From assembly GCF_900107095.1 (NCBI RefSeq), contig NZ_FNOR01000027.1, positions 1 through 40,143 on the forward strand: a stretch of 40,143 nucleotides of DNA, given 5' to 3'. Position 1 is the stretch's first letter; every line of letters begins with the position of its first letter. The translations under genes were made by a program, and so were the position numbers. Of this stretch, positions 22,660-31,029 are shown in pieces. The DNA is from Collimonas sp. OK242 (GTDB lineage Bacteria; Pseudomonadota; Gammaproteobacteria; Burkholderiales; Burkholderiaceae_D). The notes beneath the pieces are model-generated. The model saw nothing but the letters and a program-made list of their open reading frames with translations, did no database searches and was not told the origin of the DNA.

Positions 22660-23160
22660 TTAATTCTGAGAGGTGATGAATTTTTCCAGCGGATACTGGC
22701 TTTTGATGAACGGCGACTTGATGACGATATAGCTGAAGTATTTTTCAATGTTGAGATGTTGTTCCAGCAGATTTTCGATGATGCTCTGGTAATGCACCAC
22801 GCCCTGGGTGACGAATTTCAGCAGATAGTCGTAACCGCCGCTGACCAGGTGGCATTCGACAATTTCGTCAATGCCGCGGATGCTGGCTTCGAACTTTGCA
22901 AAATCTTCGCGGCGATGATCAGACAAGGTGACTTCGGTAAATACGATCTGGACGTTGCTGAGTTTTTCCAGCTGAATATGGGCGCCGTAACCGGAGATGT
23001 AGCCGGCTTTTTCCAGACGTTTGACGCGGATCAGGCAGGGGCTTGGCGACAAGCCGACCAGATCGGCCAGGGCGACGTTAGTAATGCGGCTGTTTTGCTG
23101 CAAATGGCAAAGAATGCGCAAATCAATTCGATCAAGTTTCAAGGCAGCGCTGGTGTTCAT
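22660..23160 (-). CDS. Lrp/AsnC-family transcriptional regulator
   Basis: A 166-residue regulator with an N-terminal helix-turn-helix (LDRIDLRILCHLQQNSRI, ALADLVGLSPSPCLIRVKRLEKAGYI) and a C-terminal RAM (ACT-like) domain that binds amino acids and builds oligomers (VSGGYDYLLKFV is the family's dimer/ligand turn). I chose ATG 23160 since GGAG lies 6 nt before it. ATG 23163 and upstream ATG/TTG codons are possible. It lies beside a class III aminotransferase transcribed in the same direction but is separated from it by a strong terminator (23252-23299), so it has its own promoter. Such regulators usually control the adjacent amino-acid catabolic gene. The ligand is unknown. Confidence 0.92.
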   Translation of the reverse strand: MNTSAALKLDRIDLRILCHLQQNSRITNVALADLVGLSPSPCLIRVKRLEKAGYISGYGAHIQLEKLSNVQIVFTEVTLSDHRREDFAKFEASIRGIDEIVECHLVSGGYDYLLKFVTQGVVHYQSIIENLLEQHLNIEKYFSYIVIKSPFIKSQYPLEKFITSQN

Positions 23161-23251
23161 CATCGACTCCGTCATCAAGCATCTTGTCTAGGCGCATCCA
23201 TGGTATCACGCAGTATGCGCCTGCAAGCTGCCGCGATTTGTCAGTGCGAAC

Positions 23252-23299
23252 AAAAAAATCCGGGCGGGACTTCCAGCCGATGTGGCGTCGCGCCCGGAT
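23252..23299 (-). terminator. Intrinsic terminator of the aminotransferase gene
   Basis: On the minus strand the 9-bp GC-rich arms ATCCGGGCG (23258-23266 complement) and CGCCCGGAT (23291-23299 complement) enclose 24 nt and are followed by a T7 run (23252-23258 complement). The hairpin starts 14 nt after the aminotransferase stop. Confidence 0.82.
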
Positions 23300-23313
23300 C
23301 GCTTGTGTACGCT

Positions 23314-24693
23314 TCAAGCCAGTGTGCTGCGGACATCCGGCTGCTCAAGCACCTCGTCCAGGATTTTCCTGAGCCGGCTGAACAGCAGCTCGAATTCGCT
23401 GCCGGTATAGCTGAGCGCCGGAGCGAATCCAAGGATGTTGTCACCGAAGGCGCGGAAAATCAGGCCGCGCCGATAGGCCGCCGCCGCGATCCGTTCCGAT
23501 AATTTCAATGATGGCTCAAAGCGCCGCTTGCTTGCCTTGTCGGCCACTAGCTCCAGCGCGCCAAGCAAGCCGCGGCTGCGCGCATCGCCGACCAGGGGAT
23601 GCGTCAGCAGCTCACGCAAACCTTGTTCAAAATGCGGCGCCTGGGCCATGCCATTGGCTAGCAGGCCGCCTTCGTGATACAGACGCAAAACCTCCAGGCC
23701 GATGGCAGCGCTGACCGGATGGGCCGAATAGGTTTGTCCATGGCCGACCACCGCTTCTCGTGCGGCGCCGTCGGCGATCGTGTTGTACACCCGGTCCGAC
23801 ATCATCACCGCGCCCATAGGCGCATAACCGGCGGTTAATCCTTTTGCCATGGTCATCAGGTCCGGCTGCACGTTTTCCGCTTCGCAGGCGAACAGCGGGC
23901 CGGTGCGGCCGAAGCCGGTGATGACTTCATCCACGACAAACAGTATGTCCAGTTCGCGGCAGGCGCTTTCCATCGCCTTGAGCCAGCCGACCGGCGGCAC
24001 GATGACGCCGCCCGAACCCTGGATCGGCTCGCAAAAAAATGCTGCGACGTTGTCGGCGCCGAGCTGCGCCACCTTGTCGCGCAAGGCCTGCACGGACGCC
24101 TGGATTAGCGCCGCATTGTCATTGCCGAGCGGGTTGCGATATGGGTAGGGAGAGGCGATATAGTGCTGGTTCGGCAGCGGCAAGTCGAAGTTGAGATGGA
24201 AGTTGGACAAGGCAGTCAATCCGGCGCCGACCGATGACGAACCGTGATAACCGCGCTCCAGCGAGATGAATTGTTTTTTGAACGGCTGGCCCAGCGAGTT
24301 GTAATAGTGGATGATGTAGCGCACCGCAGCGTCCACCGCATCCGATCCGCCCAGCGTAAAGTAGACATGCTGCAGCGAAGCCGGAGTGAGTTCCACCAGC
24401 TTTGCCGCCAGTACGATGGCCGGCTCGGAACCATAGGAAAAATAGCCGGTGGCGTATGGCAGGCGCGTCATTTGCTCGGCGGCGACACGTACGATGCTGT
24501 CCTGGCCGTAGCCGGTATTGACGCACCACAGGCCGGAGAACGCATCCAGCAATTCGTGCCCGTGCTGATCGGTGAGATAGGCGCCGCGCGCCGATTGCAA
24601 GATGGTGACACCTTGCTGCTCGTGGCCGCGGAAACTGGTGACAGGATGGATCAGATGACTACGGTCAAGTGCGACAAGGGTAGAGTTTTGCAT
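23314..24693 (-). CDS. Class III (omega) aminotransferase, PLP-dependent
   Basis: A 459-residue fold-type I aminotransferase. Residues visible are FSYGSEPAIVLA and YFTLGGSDAVDAAVRY for the phosphate-binding region, YHGSSSVGAG, the PLP aspartate Asp255 in VVDEVITGFGRTG, and the Schiff-base Lys284 in MAKGLTAGY. It belongs to the group annotated broadly as beta-alanine, putrescine or diamine:pyruvate aminotransferases (SpuC-like), which move an omega-amino group to pyruvate. ATG 24693 has GGAAAA upstream and gives the normal start, and longer frames are not supported. Its neighbours (Lrp, GhrA-like, aldehyde dehydrogenase, amine oxidase) fit amine or amino-acid breakdown. The substrate is not readable. 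Confidence 0.88.
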   Translation of the reverse strand: MQNSTLVALDRSHLIHPVTSFRGHEQQGVTILQSARGAYLTDQHGHELLDAFSGLWCVNTGYGQDSIVRVAAEQMTRLPYATGYFSYGSEPAIVLAAKLVELTPASLQHVYFTLGGSDAVDAAVRYIIHYYNSLGQPFKKQFISLERGYHGSSSVGAGLTALSNFHLNFDLPLPNQHYIASPYPYRNPLGNDNAALIQASVQALRDKVAQLGADNVAAFFCEPIQGSGGVIVPPVGWLKAMESACRELDILFVVDEVITGFGRTGPLFACEAENVQPDLMTMAKGLTAGYAPMGAVMMSDRVYNTIADGAAREAVVGHGQTYSAHPVSAAIGLEVLRLYHEGGLLANGMAQAPHFEQGLRELLTHPLVGDARSRGLLGALELVADKASKRRFEPSLKLSERIAAAAYRRGLIFRAFGDNILGFAPALSYTGSEFELLFSRLRKILDEVLEQPDVRSTLA

Positions 24694-24872
24694 AGTGTTT
24701 TCCAAGGATGGCTGTGGCGTGTTCGGCGGCTGTTGCATCGAAAACTGTGCAACCATATTACGTCCGCCAGCTCAGCGTTAGCTTGCAATATGCATCTCTG
24801 AAAACGGCAAGAATTGGGTATTTCAAGTGCGACGCAACATTTTCTGCGGTCGCTGCTGGCGCCGCCATTTTT

Positions 24873-24902
24873 CTTGCAGGATATTTTTCAATATCCTGCA
24901 AG
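24873..24902. promoter_or_regulatory. 13-bp perfect hairpin/palindrome between ghrA-like and aminotransferase genes
   Basis: CTTGCAGGATATT (24873-24885) and AATATCCTGCAAG (24890-24902) flank a 4-nt loop. On neither strand does a T-run follow, so a terminator is unlikely in either direction. It lies 22 nt after the GhrA-like stop and 180 nt before the aminotransferase start. A long AT-centred palindrome in this position could be a site for the adjacent Lrp-type regulator or a 3' mRNA-stabilising hairpin. Next to it (24903-24930) are three near-repeats of ATCAATA/ATCAACA at about 10-nt spacing. Confidence 0.45.
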
Positions 24903-24924
24903 TATCAATAGGCATCAACAAGCA

Positions 24925-25851
24925 TCAATACCCCCGGCTCCTGTCGACCAGGCCGATTAATGGCTGACCAGCCTGATGGCGGCGGATATTGTCGAGCACG
25001 GCTTCGACTGCACCGGCTGGTTGCGTCATGCTGGCGATGTGGGGAGTAAGCACGATTTCGGGGCGGTCCCAGAATGGGTGGCCGGCTGGCAGCGGTTCTG
25101 TCTCGCAGACATCCAGCGTGGCCGACGACAATTGACCGCTGTCCAGCGCTTCCAGCAAATCCGCTTCGACCAGGTGGCCGCCGCGGCCGACGTTGATGAT
25201 AGCTGCGCCGAGCGGCAATGCAGAAAACAATTTTCGGTTAAGAATGCCGCGCGTACTCTCGGTCAGCGGCAGCAGGCAGATCAGGATATCGCTGCACGCC
25301 AGGAACGCCGCCAGGTCATCTTCACCGGCATAGCATTTGACGCCTTCCAGTGTGTGTGCCGAGCGGCTCCAGCCGGCGCAAGGAAAACCAAAGTCACGTA
25401 GCTTGGCCAGCACGGACTGCCCCAGTACGCCGAGTCCCAGCATGCCGATGCGGCAGCTTGCCGCAGGCTTGACCAAATGTTCCTGCCAGCGTCGTTCGCG
25501 TTGCTGCCGGGCGTACAGGTGGCTCTGCCGATGGATCGCCAGCACCGCATGCGTGACGTATTCGACCATGCCGTCGGCGATGCCCGGCTCGATCATGCGT
25601 ACCACCGGGATATGCGGCGGCAACAACGAAAAATCGAATTGATCGATGCCGGCTCCCACCGAAAACACTACTTCGACATTGGGAAACTGGCTTGCCATGT
25701 CTGCCGGCGGCAACCAGGCGGCGAGATAACGGACCTGCTCGGCCGCATCGTAATCCGGCCAGCAGTGAAATGGAATATCCGGCGCCTGTTCGGCGAACAA
25801 GCGCGCCCATTCCGCGCCCCGAACGGGGTCCGCCTTATATAAGAAACTCAT
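24925..25851 (-). CDS. D-2-hydroxyacid dehydrogenase, glyoxylate/hydroxypyruvate reductase A-like
   Basis: A 308-residue NAD(P)H-dependent dehydrogenase similar to GhrA, which reduces glyoxylate and hydroxypyruvate. Features are the N-terminal substrate domain with FSVGAGIDQFD, the Rossmann loop GMLGLGVLGQ, the catalytic Arg in INVGRGGHLVE, Glu in DVCETEPLP and His in LTPHIAS, in the usual order. ATG 25851 was chosen because the protein begins MSFLYKADP like its relatives, and the 19 residues upstream in the frame look non-coding. It is 66 nt downstream of the GNAT gene on the same strand, so the two may be co-transcribed. Its physiological substrate in this amino-compound region is unknown. 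Confidence 0.88.
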   Translation of the reverse strand: MSFLYKADPVRGAEWARLFAEQAPDIPFHCWPDYDAAEQVRYLAAWLPPADMASQFPNVEVVFSVGAGIDQFDFSLLPPHIPVVRMIEPGIADGMVEYVTHAVLAIHRQSHLYARQQRERRWQEHLVKPAASCRIGMLGLGVLGQSVLAKLRDFGFPCAGWSRSAHTLEGVKCYAGEDDLAAFLACSDILICLLPLTESTRGILNRKLFSALPLGAAIINVGRGGHLVEADLLEALDSGQLSSATLDVCETEPLPAGHPFWDRPEIVLTPHIASMTQPAGAVEAVLDNIRRHQAGQPLIGLVDRSRGY

Positions 25852-25917
25852 GTCGTTCTTCGAGGGTGAAAGTGCTGAGATTCGCGCCGCCTGTGCTGTG
25901 TGCGCCAAGCGCCGCGT

Positions 25918-26790
25918 TTAGCCGAGCGCCTGGTTGATCAGCGAATACAGTTGCAGGCCAGGATCTTTTGTTGCTGGAACGCCCTTGAGCATGGCGATCA
26001 CGGTATCGACCCGGGTTAATCCGATTTCGCTCAGCCATTCGCTCAGGCCGCTGGCGTCGGGCACGTCAATCCGAATGAAAGATCCTGCGTAGGTGTTGAT
26101 CCAGTGGCTGATAAGCGCTTTAGCATGGACCGCGTCCGGCGCGATGACCGGCCCGATAACGCGGCCATGGCCGAAGCGCCGCACCAGCGCAAAACCCAGC
26201 ATTTCGCCGTCGCGGTCGATGGCGACACCTTCCGCCACGTCGTTTAGCGCAGCCAGCAGTTGGCTGCGATCCATGCCGGTAGCGCGTGCATCCAGTGCCT
26301 GCAATCTGGCGATATCGTTGACGCCGAGCGGCCGGATCCGTTCGCCCGCAGGCAGCGGGATCAACGGCGACTGCATGGCCGAACCCTGATGCTGGTGCAG
26401 TTTGCCGGTGGCGGCAAAGCCCAGCTTTTCATATAGCGGCTGGCCGGCCGGGGTAGCGTGCAGCATGATGTTGCGCGAGCCGAGTTCCTGCAGCAGCTGC
26501 TCCATCAATTGACGTCCCAATCCAAGGCCCTGCTGGGCTGCCTGCACGATAACCATGCCGAGTGTGGCGTAGGCGTTTCCGTAACGCCAACACAAGGCGC
26601 TGCCGACCAGGGCCGGCGGCTGGCCATCGCTCCGCTGCTCCATAGCGAAGCCGTTGCCCAACTGATAAATGAATTGCCAGTCTTCCAGGCTGTGCGGCCA
26701 TTTCAGCGCCAGCGACAGACGATGACAAGCGGCGAGATCGGTCTCGCCAAGCGGGCGCAGCGTGAATTGGCTGGCAGTTTGTTCTTGCAT
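25918..26790 (-). CDS. Tandem GNAT-family N-acetyltransferase
   Basis: A 290-residue protein of two GNAT-like halves. The first half (about 8-140) has the acetyl-CoA loop region VIVQAAQQGLGLGRQLMEQL and LYEKLGFAATG, so it is probably the active domain. The second (about 155-285) begins IRPLGVNDIARLQALD and has a YitH-type GNAT-like region with RFGHGRVIGPVIA. Acetyl acceptors of this group are mostly small amines or amino acids and cannot be predicted. ATG 26790 has AAGGAG 6 nt upstream. The frame continues far upstream without support. It is divergent from the aldehyde dehydrogenase at 27063, across a 272-bp region. Confidence 0.85.
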   Translation of the reverse strand: MQEQTASQFTLRPLGETDLAACHRLSLALKWPHSLEDWQFIYQLGNGFAMEQRSDGQPPALVGSALCWRYGNAYATLGMVIVQAAQQGLGLGRQLMEQLLQELGSRNIMLHATPAGQPLYEKLGFAATGKLHQHQGSAMQSPLIPLPAGERIRPLGVNDIARLQALDARATGMDRSQLLAALNDVAEGVAIDRDGEMLGFALVRRFGHGRVIGPVIAPDAVHAKALISHWINTYAGSFIRIDVPDASGLSEWLSEIGLTRVDTVIAMLKGVPATKDPGLQLYSLINQALG

Positions 26791-27062
26791 GGCTTTCTCC
26801 TTGTCGATAACTCGCCGGACCATGCTGCTTGGGTAGGGCGCAGCAAGATTTTTGGTGATTTCTGATGATAGTGAATGATGCCTTGTTTCTTGCAGCAGGA
26901 TTGCTCCATCTGTTGCGGAATTACGCAATCTTGTTGCGAGCTGGACTATCGTCTCAGCACAAAATACGCCGTATTCCGGATTAGCATCGGCGTTATGAAC
27001 AAAACGCATTAGGCGCCGCATAAATCACTGCATTAAGCAGCAACAACTCTAAAGGATATTCC

Positions 27063-28541
27063 ATGCAAGATTTTGCCCCGGACCAGGTTGTGGTTAACAG
27101 CGCGCATTTCATCGGCGGCGTTTATGTCGATGGCGGCAGCAATCTGATTGACGTGCTACGCCCATCCGACGGCCATGTCTATGCCGGTTTGCCGGTGGCC
27201 GACGCAGCGCTGGTGGATCGCGCCGTGGAAAACGCCTGGCATGCATTCAAGACTAGCAACTGGGCCACTCAGGCGCCGCGCGACCGGGCGCGCATCCTGC
27301 GCCGCTGGGCCGACCTGATCGAGGCCGACGTTGCCGTGCTGGCGCCAATGGAGGCGTTGGGATCGACGCGCCCGATCCGCGATGCCGCCCAGTGGGACGT
27401 GCCGTTTACGGCTGAAGGCATCCGGTTTTTTGCAGAATTTGCGGATAAGCACGGCGGCGAAGTCGCAGCGACCCGCAGCGATCACCTGGGCATGACGATC
27501 AGCGAGCCCTATGGCGTGGTGGCGGCGATTGCGCCCTGGAATTTCCCGCTGGTCATGGCTTCGTGGAAAATCGGTCCGGCGCTGGCGGCCGGCAACGCAG
27601 TAGTCTTAAAACCCTCCGAAATGACGCCCTATAGCATCCTGCGCGTGGCCGAACTGGCTATCAAGGCCGGTATTCCAGCGGGCATTTTCAATGTAATACA
27701 GGGCGACGGCAGGATTACCGGCGACAGCTTGTGCCGTCATCCCAAGGTGTCGAAAGTCACTTTCACCGGTTCGACTCAGACCGGCGTCGCGATCATGCGG
27801 GCTTGCGCCGAAAGCGGCACCAAGCCGGTAACGCTGGAGCTGGGCGGCAAGAGCCCGCAAATCGTGTTTGCCGATGCCCCCGATCTGGACAAGGTGGCGC
27901 GCATGGTGGCTGCTGCGATTTCCGGCAATGCCGGCCAGGTTTGCGTTGCCGGCTCGCGCCTGATCGTGCAGCGCGGCGCGGCAGAGCAAGTGGTGGCCGG
28001 CATCATCCGCGCTTTCGATGCATTGCAGGCAGGGCCGACCTGGCGGCAGGCAACCACGCTGGCTCCTATCATCTCCAAGGGCCAGGCCGATCGCATCAAC
28101 GGCATCGTCAACCGCACCGTCGCCGCCGGCGCGCAACTGCTCACAGGCGGCGCGCTGGCGCCAAGCACCGGCAACGGCTCCTACTACTTGCCGACCATCC
28201 TGGCCGGCGTCAATAGCAGCATGGAAGCAGTCAACAGCGAAATCTTCGGCCCGGTGCTGACGGTGCAAGTATTCGACGACGACGCCGAAGCACTGGCGCT
28301 GGCGGCGCATCCGGATTACGGGCTAGCGGCAGGCGTACACACCAGCGACATCAGCCGGGCGCTACGCTTCGCACGTTCTCTGGAAGCAGGTACGGTGTGG
28401 ATCAACCGCTACGGCCGTACCTCAGATTTCGTGATTCCCACCGGCGGCTACAAGCGTTCCGGCATGGGCAAGGATCTGGGACGGCAGGCATTTGAAGCAA
28501 ATCGACGGGTCAAGAGCGTGCTGATCGATTTTGCCGAGTAG
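27063..28541 (+). CDS. Aldehyde dehydrogenase, PuuC/betaine-aldehyde dehydrogenase-like
   Basis: A 492-residue NAD(P)-dependent aldehyde dehydrogenase with APWNFPLVMASWK, LKPSEMTPYS, FTGSTQTGVAIM, Glu259 in LELGGKSPQIVF, and the nucleophile Cys294 in NAGQVCVAGSR. The C-terminal EIFGPVLTVQ and YKRSGMGKDLG are also typical. It resembles PuuC and related enzymes that oxidise amino-aldehydes from polyamine or amine breakdown. ATG 27063 has AAAGGA about 8 nt upstream. It is followed by a 302-bp gap before the type II HAD gene, so it may be transcribed alone. The PuuB-like oxidase at 29548 could supply its aldehyde. Confidence 0.88.
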   Translation: MQDFAPDQVVVNSAHFIGGVYVDGGSNLIDVLRPSDGHVYAGLPVADAALVDRAVENAWHAFKTSNWATQAPRDRARILRRWADLIEADVAVLAPMEALGSTRPIRDAAQWDVPFTAEGIRFFAEFADKHGGEVAATRSDHLGMTISEPYGVVAAIAPWNFPLVMASWKIGPALAAGNAVVLKPSEMTPYSILRVAELAIKAGIPAGIFNVIQGDGRITGDSLCRHPKVSKVTFTGSTQTGVAIMRACAESGTKPVTLELGGKSPQIVFADAPDLDKVARMVAAAISGNAGQVCVAGSRLIVQRGAAEQVVAGIIRAFDALQAGPTWRQATTLAPIISKGQADRINGIVNRTVAAGAQLLTGGALAPSTGNGSYYLPTILAGVNSSMEAVNSEIFGPVLTVQVFDDDAEALALAAHPDYGLAAGVHTSDISRALRFARSLEAGTVWINRYGRTSDFVIPTGGYKRSGMGKDLGRQAFEANRRVKSVLIDFAE

Positions 28542-28843
28542 TACAGGACGCAGGAATTGATAGATAGCCAATTTTTTTGCACCGCGATGGTGAATTTCCC
28601 CGAATTTTGCCTCGCCATAGAGCATTGCTGCACTGCTCGGCAAGCTATGCTGATTGTGCCGCCTAAAACAAATGTTTCTGTCTCGTGACAGCTTGAAAAC
28701 GGGAGATTCACGGTATTTTTGTATGGTGTAATCATCCCGTGAACAAGAGATCGGCGAACATCGGCGCCGACCGCATAAGTCTGTTTTCGCCGCCGCCGGG
28801 CGCTGTTCCGGAAGCTATTACAACCGTTAGAGGACTACCCTAA
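28542..28843. other. 302-bp gene-free region before the HAD/oxidase pair
   Basis: No gene is supported. It contains an inverted repeat TTCACGG (28707-28713) / CCGTGAA (28737-28743) around 23 nt. An extended -10-like TGGTGTAAT near 28724-28732 lies in its loop, which could mark a regulated promoter for the downstream pair, and GAGGAC just before 28844 gives the ribosome site. The rest shows nothing I can name. Confidence 0.45.
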
Positions 28844-29512
28844 ATGACCATCTTCAGGCCCAAATTCATTACCTTCGATTGCTACGGCACCTTGACCCGC
28901 TTCCGGATGGCGGACACGGCGAAAGAATTGTTCGCCGATCGCGTTTCCGCCGCCGATATGCCGATGTTCGTACGGCAATTCGCCGCCTATCGCCTCGACG
29001 AAGTGCTCGATCAATGGAAACCTTATGAGGATGTGGTAAAGAATGCCGTGAAACGCACCTGCGCCCGTTGGAATATACAAACCACCGACGAAGAAGCCGG
29101 CTTGTTCTACCAGGCAGTGCCGACCTGGGGGCCGCATGCAGATGTGCCGGAACCATTGGCGCGGGTAGCCAAGGAATTCCCATTGGTAATTTTCTCGAAC
29201 GCTGCCGACGATCAGATTCAACACAATGTCGACAAGCTCGGCGCGCCGTTCCACAAAGTGTTTACGGCACAGCAGGCGCAAGCCTACAAACCGCGTCTGC
29301 GCGCTTTTGAATACATGCTGGATAACCTGAACTGCAATCCGGAAGATGTGTTGCACGTTTCGTCCAGCCTGCGCTACGACTTGATGCCGGCCAGCGACAT
29401 GGGCATCAAGAACAAGGTATTCGTGGCGCGCGGCCATGAACCATCGACGCCGCACTACGGCTATACCGAAATTACCGACATCGGCGGCTTGCCTGGCGTA
29501 GTCGGCCTGTAA
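28844..29512 (+). CDS. Haloacid dehalogenase type II family hydrolase
   Basis: A 222-residue HAD hydrolase. Motif I is FDCYGTLTRF with nucleophile Asp12, the cap follows, motif II is PLVIFSNA, Lys is in QAYKPRLRAFEY (motif III), and the acidic end is in SSSLRYDLMPASDMG. The layout matches the L-2-haloacid dehalogenase branch, but many such proteins are not dehalogenases and act on other small acids. A Cys follows the nucleophile where dehalogenases usually have Ala. GAGGAC precedes the ATG. It is 35 nt before the PuuB-like oxidase and almost certainly shares its mRNA. A dehalogenase role is not shown by the sequence. Confidence 0.85.
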   Translation: MTIFRPKFITFDCYGTLTRFRMADTAKELFADRVSAADMPMFVRQFAAYRLDEVLDQWKPYEDVVKNAVKRTCARWNIQTTDEEAGLFYQAVPTWGPHADVPEPLARVAKEFPLVIFSNAADDQIQHNVDKLGAPFHKVFTAQQAQAYKPRLRAFEYMLDNLNCNPEDVLHVSSSLRYDLMPASDMGIKNKVFVARGHEPSTPHYGYTEITDIGGLPGVVGL

Positions 29513-29547
29513 GCCGCATCCAGGCCTGGCGTCCTCTCAGGAATCGC

Positions 29548-30825
29548 ATGAAACTCGCATCTTATTGGCTAGACACGGCGCCTCGGTTTTCTGCCGGGGC
29601 CGAAGGGGCGGTGCCGGCGAAAGCCGACGTGGTCATCGTCGGCGGCGGCTTTACCGGCTTGTCGGCGGCACTGGCGCTGAGCCGCAAGAATCTGTCGGTG
29701 GTGCTGCTGGAAGCGGGGCAGGTCGCCGGTGAGGCATCGGGCCGCAACGGCGGCCAGTGCAATGGCGGCCTGGCGCACGATTTTTCCGAGCTGGCTGCGC
29801 GCATCGGCAAGGACAAAGCCAAGGAGCTGTACCAGTCGTTTGTGAGTGCGGTCGACACGGTGGAAAAAATTGTCGTCGATGAAAAACTTGATTGCGATTT
29901 TAACCGCTGCGGCAAGTTGAAGGTAGCTGCCAAGCCGGAACACTATGCCAAATTACAGCAGGTCTACCGCGACCTGATCGACGACGTCGATCCGCAATTG
30001 GCCCTGGTGGCGCCGCAAGACATTGCACGGGAAGTAGCCGGTAATGGCTTTTATGGCGGTTTGTTGCAAAAGACCAGTGCGCAACTGCATGTCGGTAAGT
30101 TTGGCGTGGGTTTGGCGGATGCCGCAGCTCGCCGTGGCGCCCGCATTTTCGAATCGGCCGGGGTTACCCGGCTCGATCAATTATCCGGGCAGGCCTACCG
30201 CGTGCATAGCAGCAGAGGCACGGTGGAAGCCAAGCAGGTGTTGCTGGCTTGCGGCGGTTGCGGCACCGGGCCGTTTGCCTATTTTCGGCGGCGCCTGGTA
30301 CCGGTCGGCAGCTTCATCATCGTCACTGAAGTCTTGCCGCAGGCATTGCTGGACGTGATTGTACCGGGCCAGCGGAATTATGTGACGACCAGGAATATCG
30401 GTAATTATTTCCGCATTACGCCGGATCGCCGCTTGCTGTTCGGCGGCAGGGCGCGCTTTGCCATGTCCAATCCGCGCTCGGACCAGAAGAGCGGGGCGCT
30501 GCTGCAGGCGGCGATGGTCGAGATGTTTCCGGCATTGCGTGACACGCGCATCGATTATTGCTGGGGCGGCTCGGTGGATATGTCGGCCGACCGCCTGCCG
30601 CGCGCAGGTGTGCACAAAGACCTGTTCTACTCGCTCGGCTACAGCGGGCACGGAGTGCAGATGGCGGTTCACATGGGCCAGATCATGGCTGACGTGATGA
30701 TGGGAAACCCGCAATCCAATCCCTGGCGGGGAATGCGCTGGCCGCCAATTCCCGGCCACTTCGGCAAGCCGTGGTTCTTGCCGCTGGTCGGCGCCTACTA
30801 CCAGTTGCGCGACAAATTGAGTTGA
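29548..30825 (+). CDS. FAD-dependent amine/amino-acid oxidase, PuuB/DAO family
   Basis: A 425-residue flavoprotein of the DAO family, close in layout to gamma-glutamylputrescine oxidase (PuuB): the dinucleotide loop VVIVGGGFTGLSAAL at 29-43, LLEAGQVAGEASGRNGGQ, a mid-domain HVGKFGVGLADAAARRGA, and the C-terminal FAD/substrate motif SLGYSGHGVQMAVHMG. PuuB oxidises an amine to an aldehyde and ammonia with release of peroxide, and an aldehyde dehydrogenase of PuuC type lies one gene upstream. The gamma-glutamyl ligase PuuA and hydrolase PuuD are not in the window, so use of the gamma-glutamyl route is not established. It ends 204 nt before the ABC transporter operon. Confidence 0.87.
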   Translation: MKLASYWLDTAPRFSAGAEGAVPAKADVVIVGGGFTGLSAALALSRKNLSVVLLEAGQVAGEASGRNGGQCNGGLAHDFSELAARIGKDKAKELYQSFVSAVDTVEKIVVDEKLDCDFNRCGKLKVAAKPEHYAKLQQVYRDLIDDVDPQLALVAPQDIAREVAGNGFYGGLLQKTSAQLHVGKFGVGLADAAARRGARIFESAGVTRLDQLSGQAYRVHSSRGTVEAKQVLLACGGCGTGPFAYFRRRLVPVGSFIIVTEVLPQALLDVIVPGQRNYVTTRNIGNYFRITPDRRLLFGGRARFAMSNPRSDQKSGALLQAAMVEMFPALRDTRIDYCWGGSVDMSADRLPRAGVHKDLFYSLGYSGHGVQMAVHMGQIMADVMMGNPQSNPWRGMRWPPIPGHFGKPWFLPLVGAYYQLRDKLS

Positions 30826-31029
30826 GCGCCTGCTCTGCGCCAGTTTTAATAAAAAGCCGTTGGCAGCGGCATGTTAATTGCTAGTTTAGTTGTAAAGCGA
30901 TGTTGCAATCAGGCTCGGCCACCGCAGGTTGCTCATGTATCAATGAGCAGGGGGAGAGTGTAAAAAAAGCGCTGACCAAAGATGTGGCTGGTCATATTAT
31001 TTTTTTTGATTTTTTTGGGCGAGGCTATC

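Noticed and set aside
17682-24693. Ectoine degradation (doe/eut) locus: AstE/AspA-type hydrolase, class III aminotransferase, aldehyde dehydrogenase and Lrp regulator all present
   Set aside because: The ectoine hydrolase (DoeA/EutD) and an ectoine transporter are missing, the genes are in separate transcription units with terminators between, and the hydrolase does not look like DoeB.
24873-24902. Terminator for the GhrA-like gene
   Set aside because: On the minus strand the hairpin is followed by A-rich, not T-rich, sequence. It was kept only as a palindrome of unknown role.
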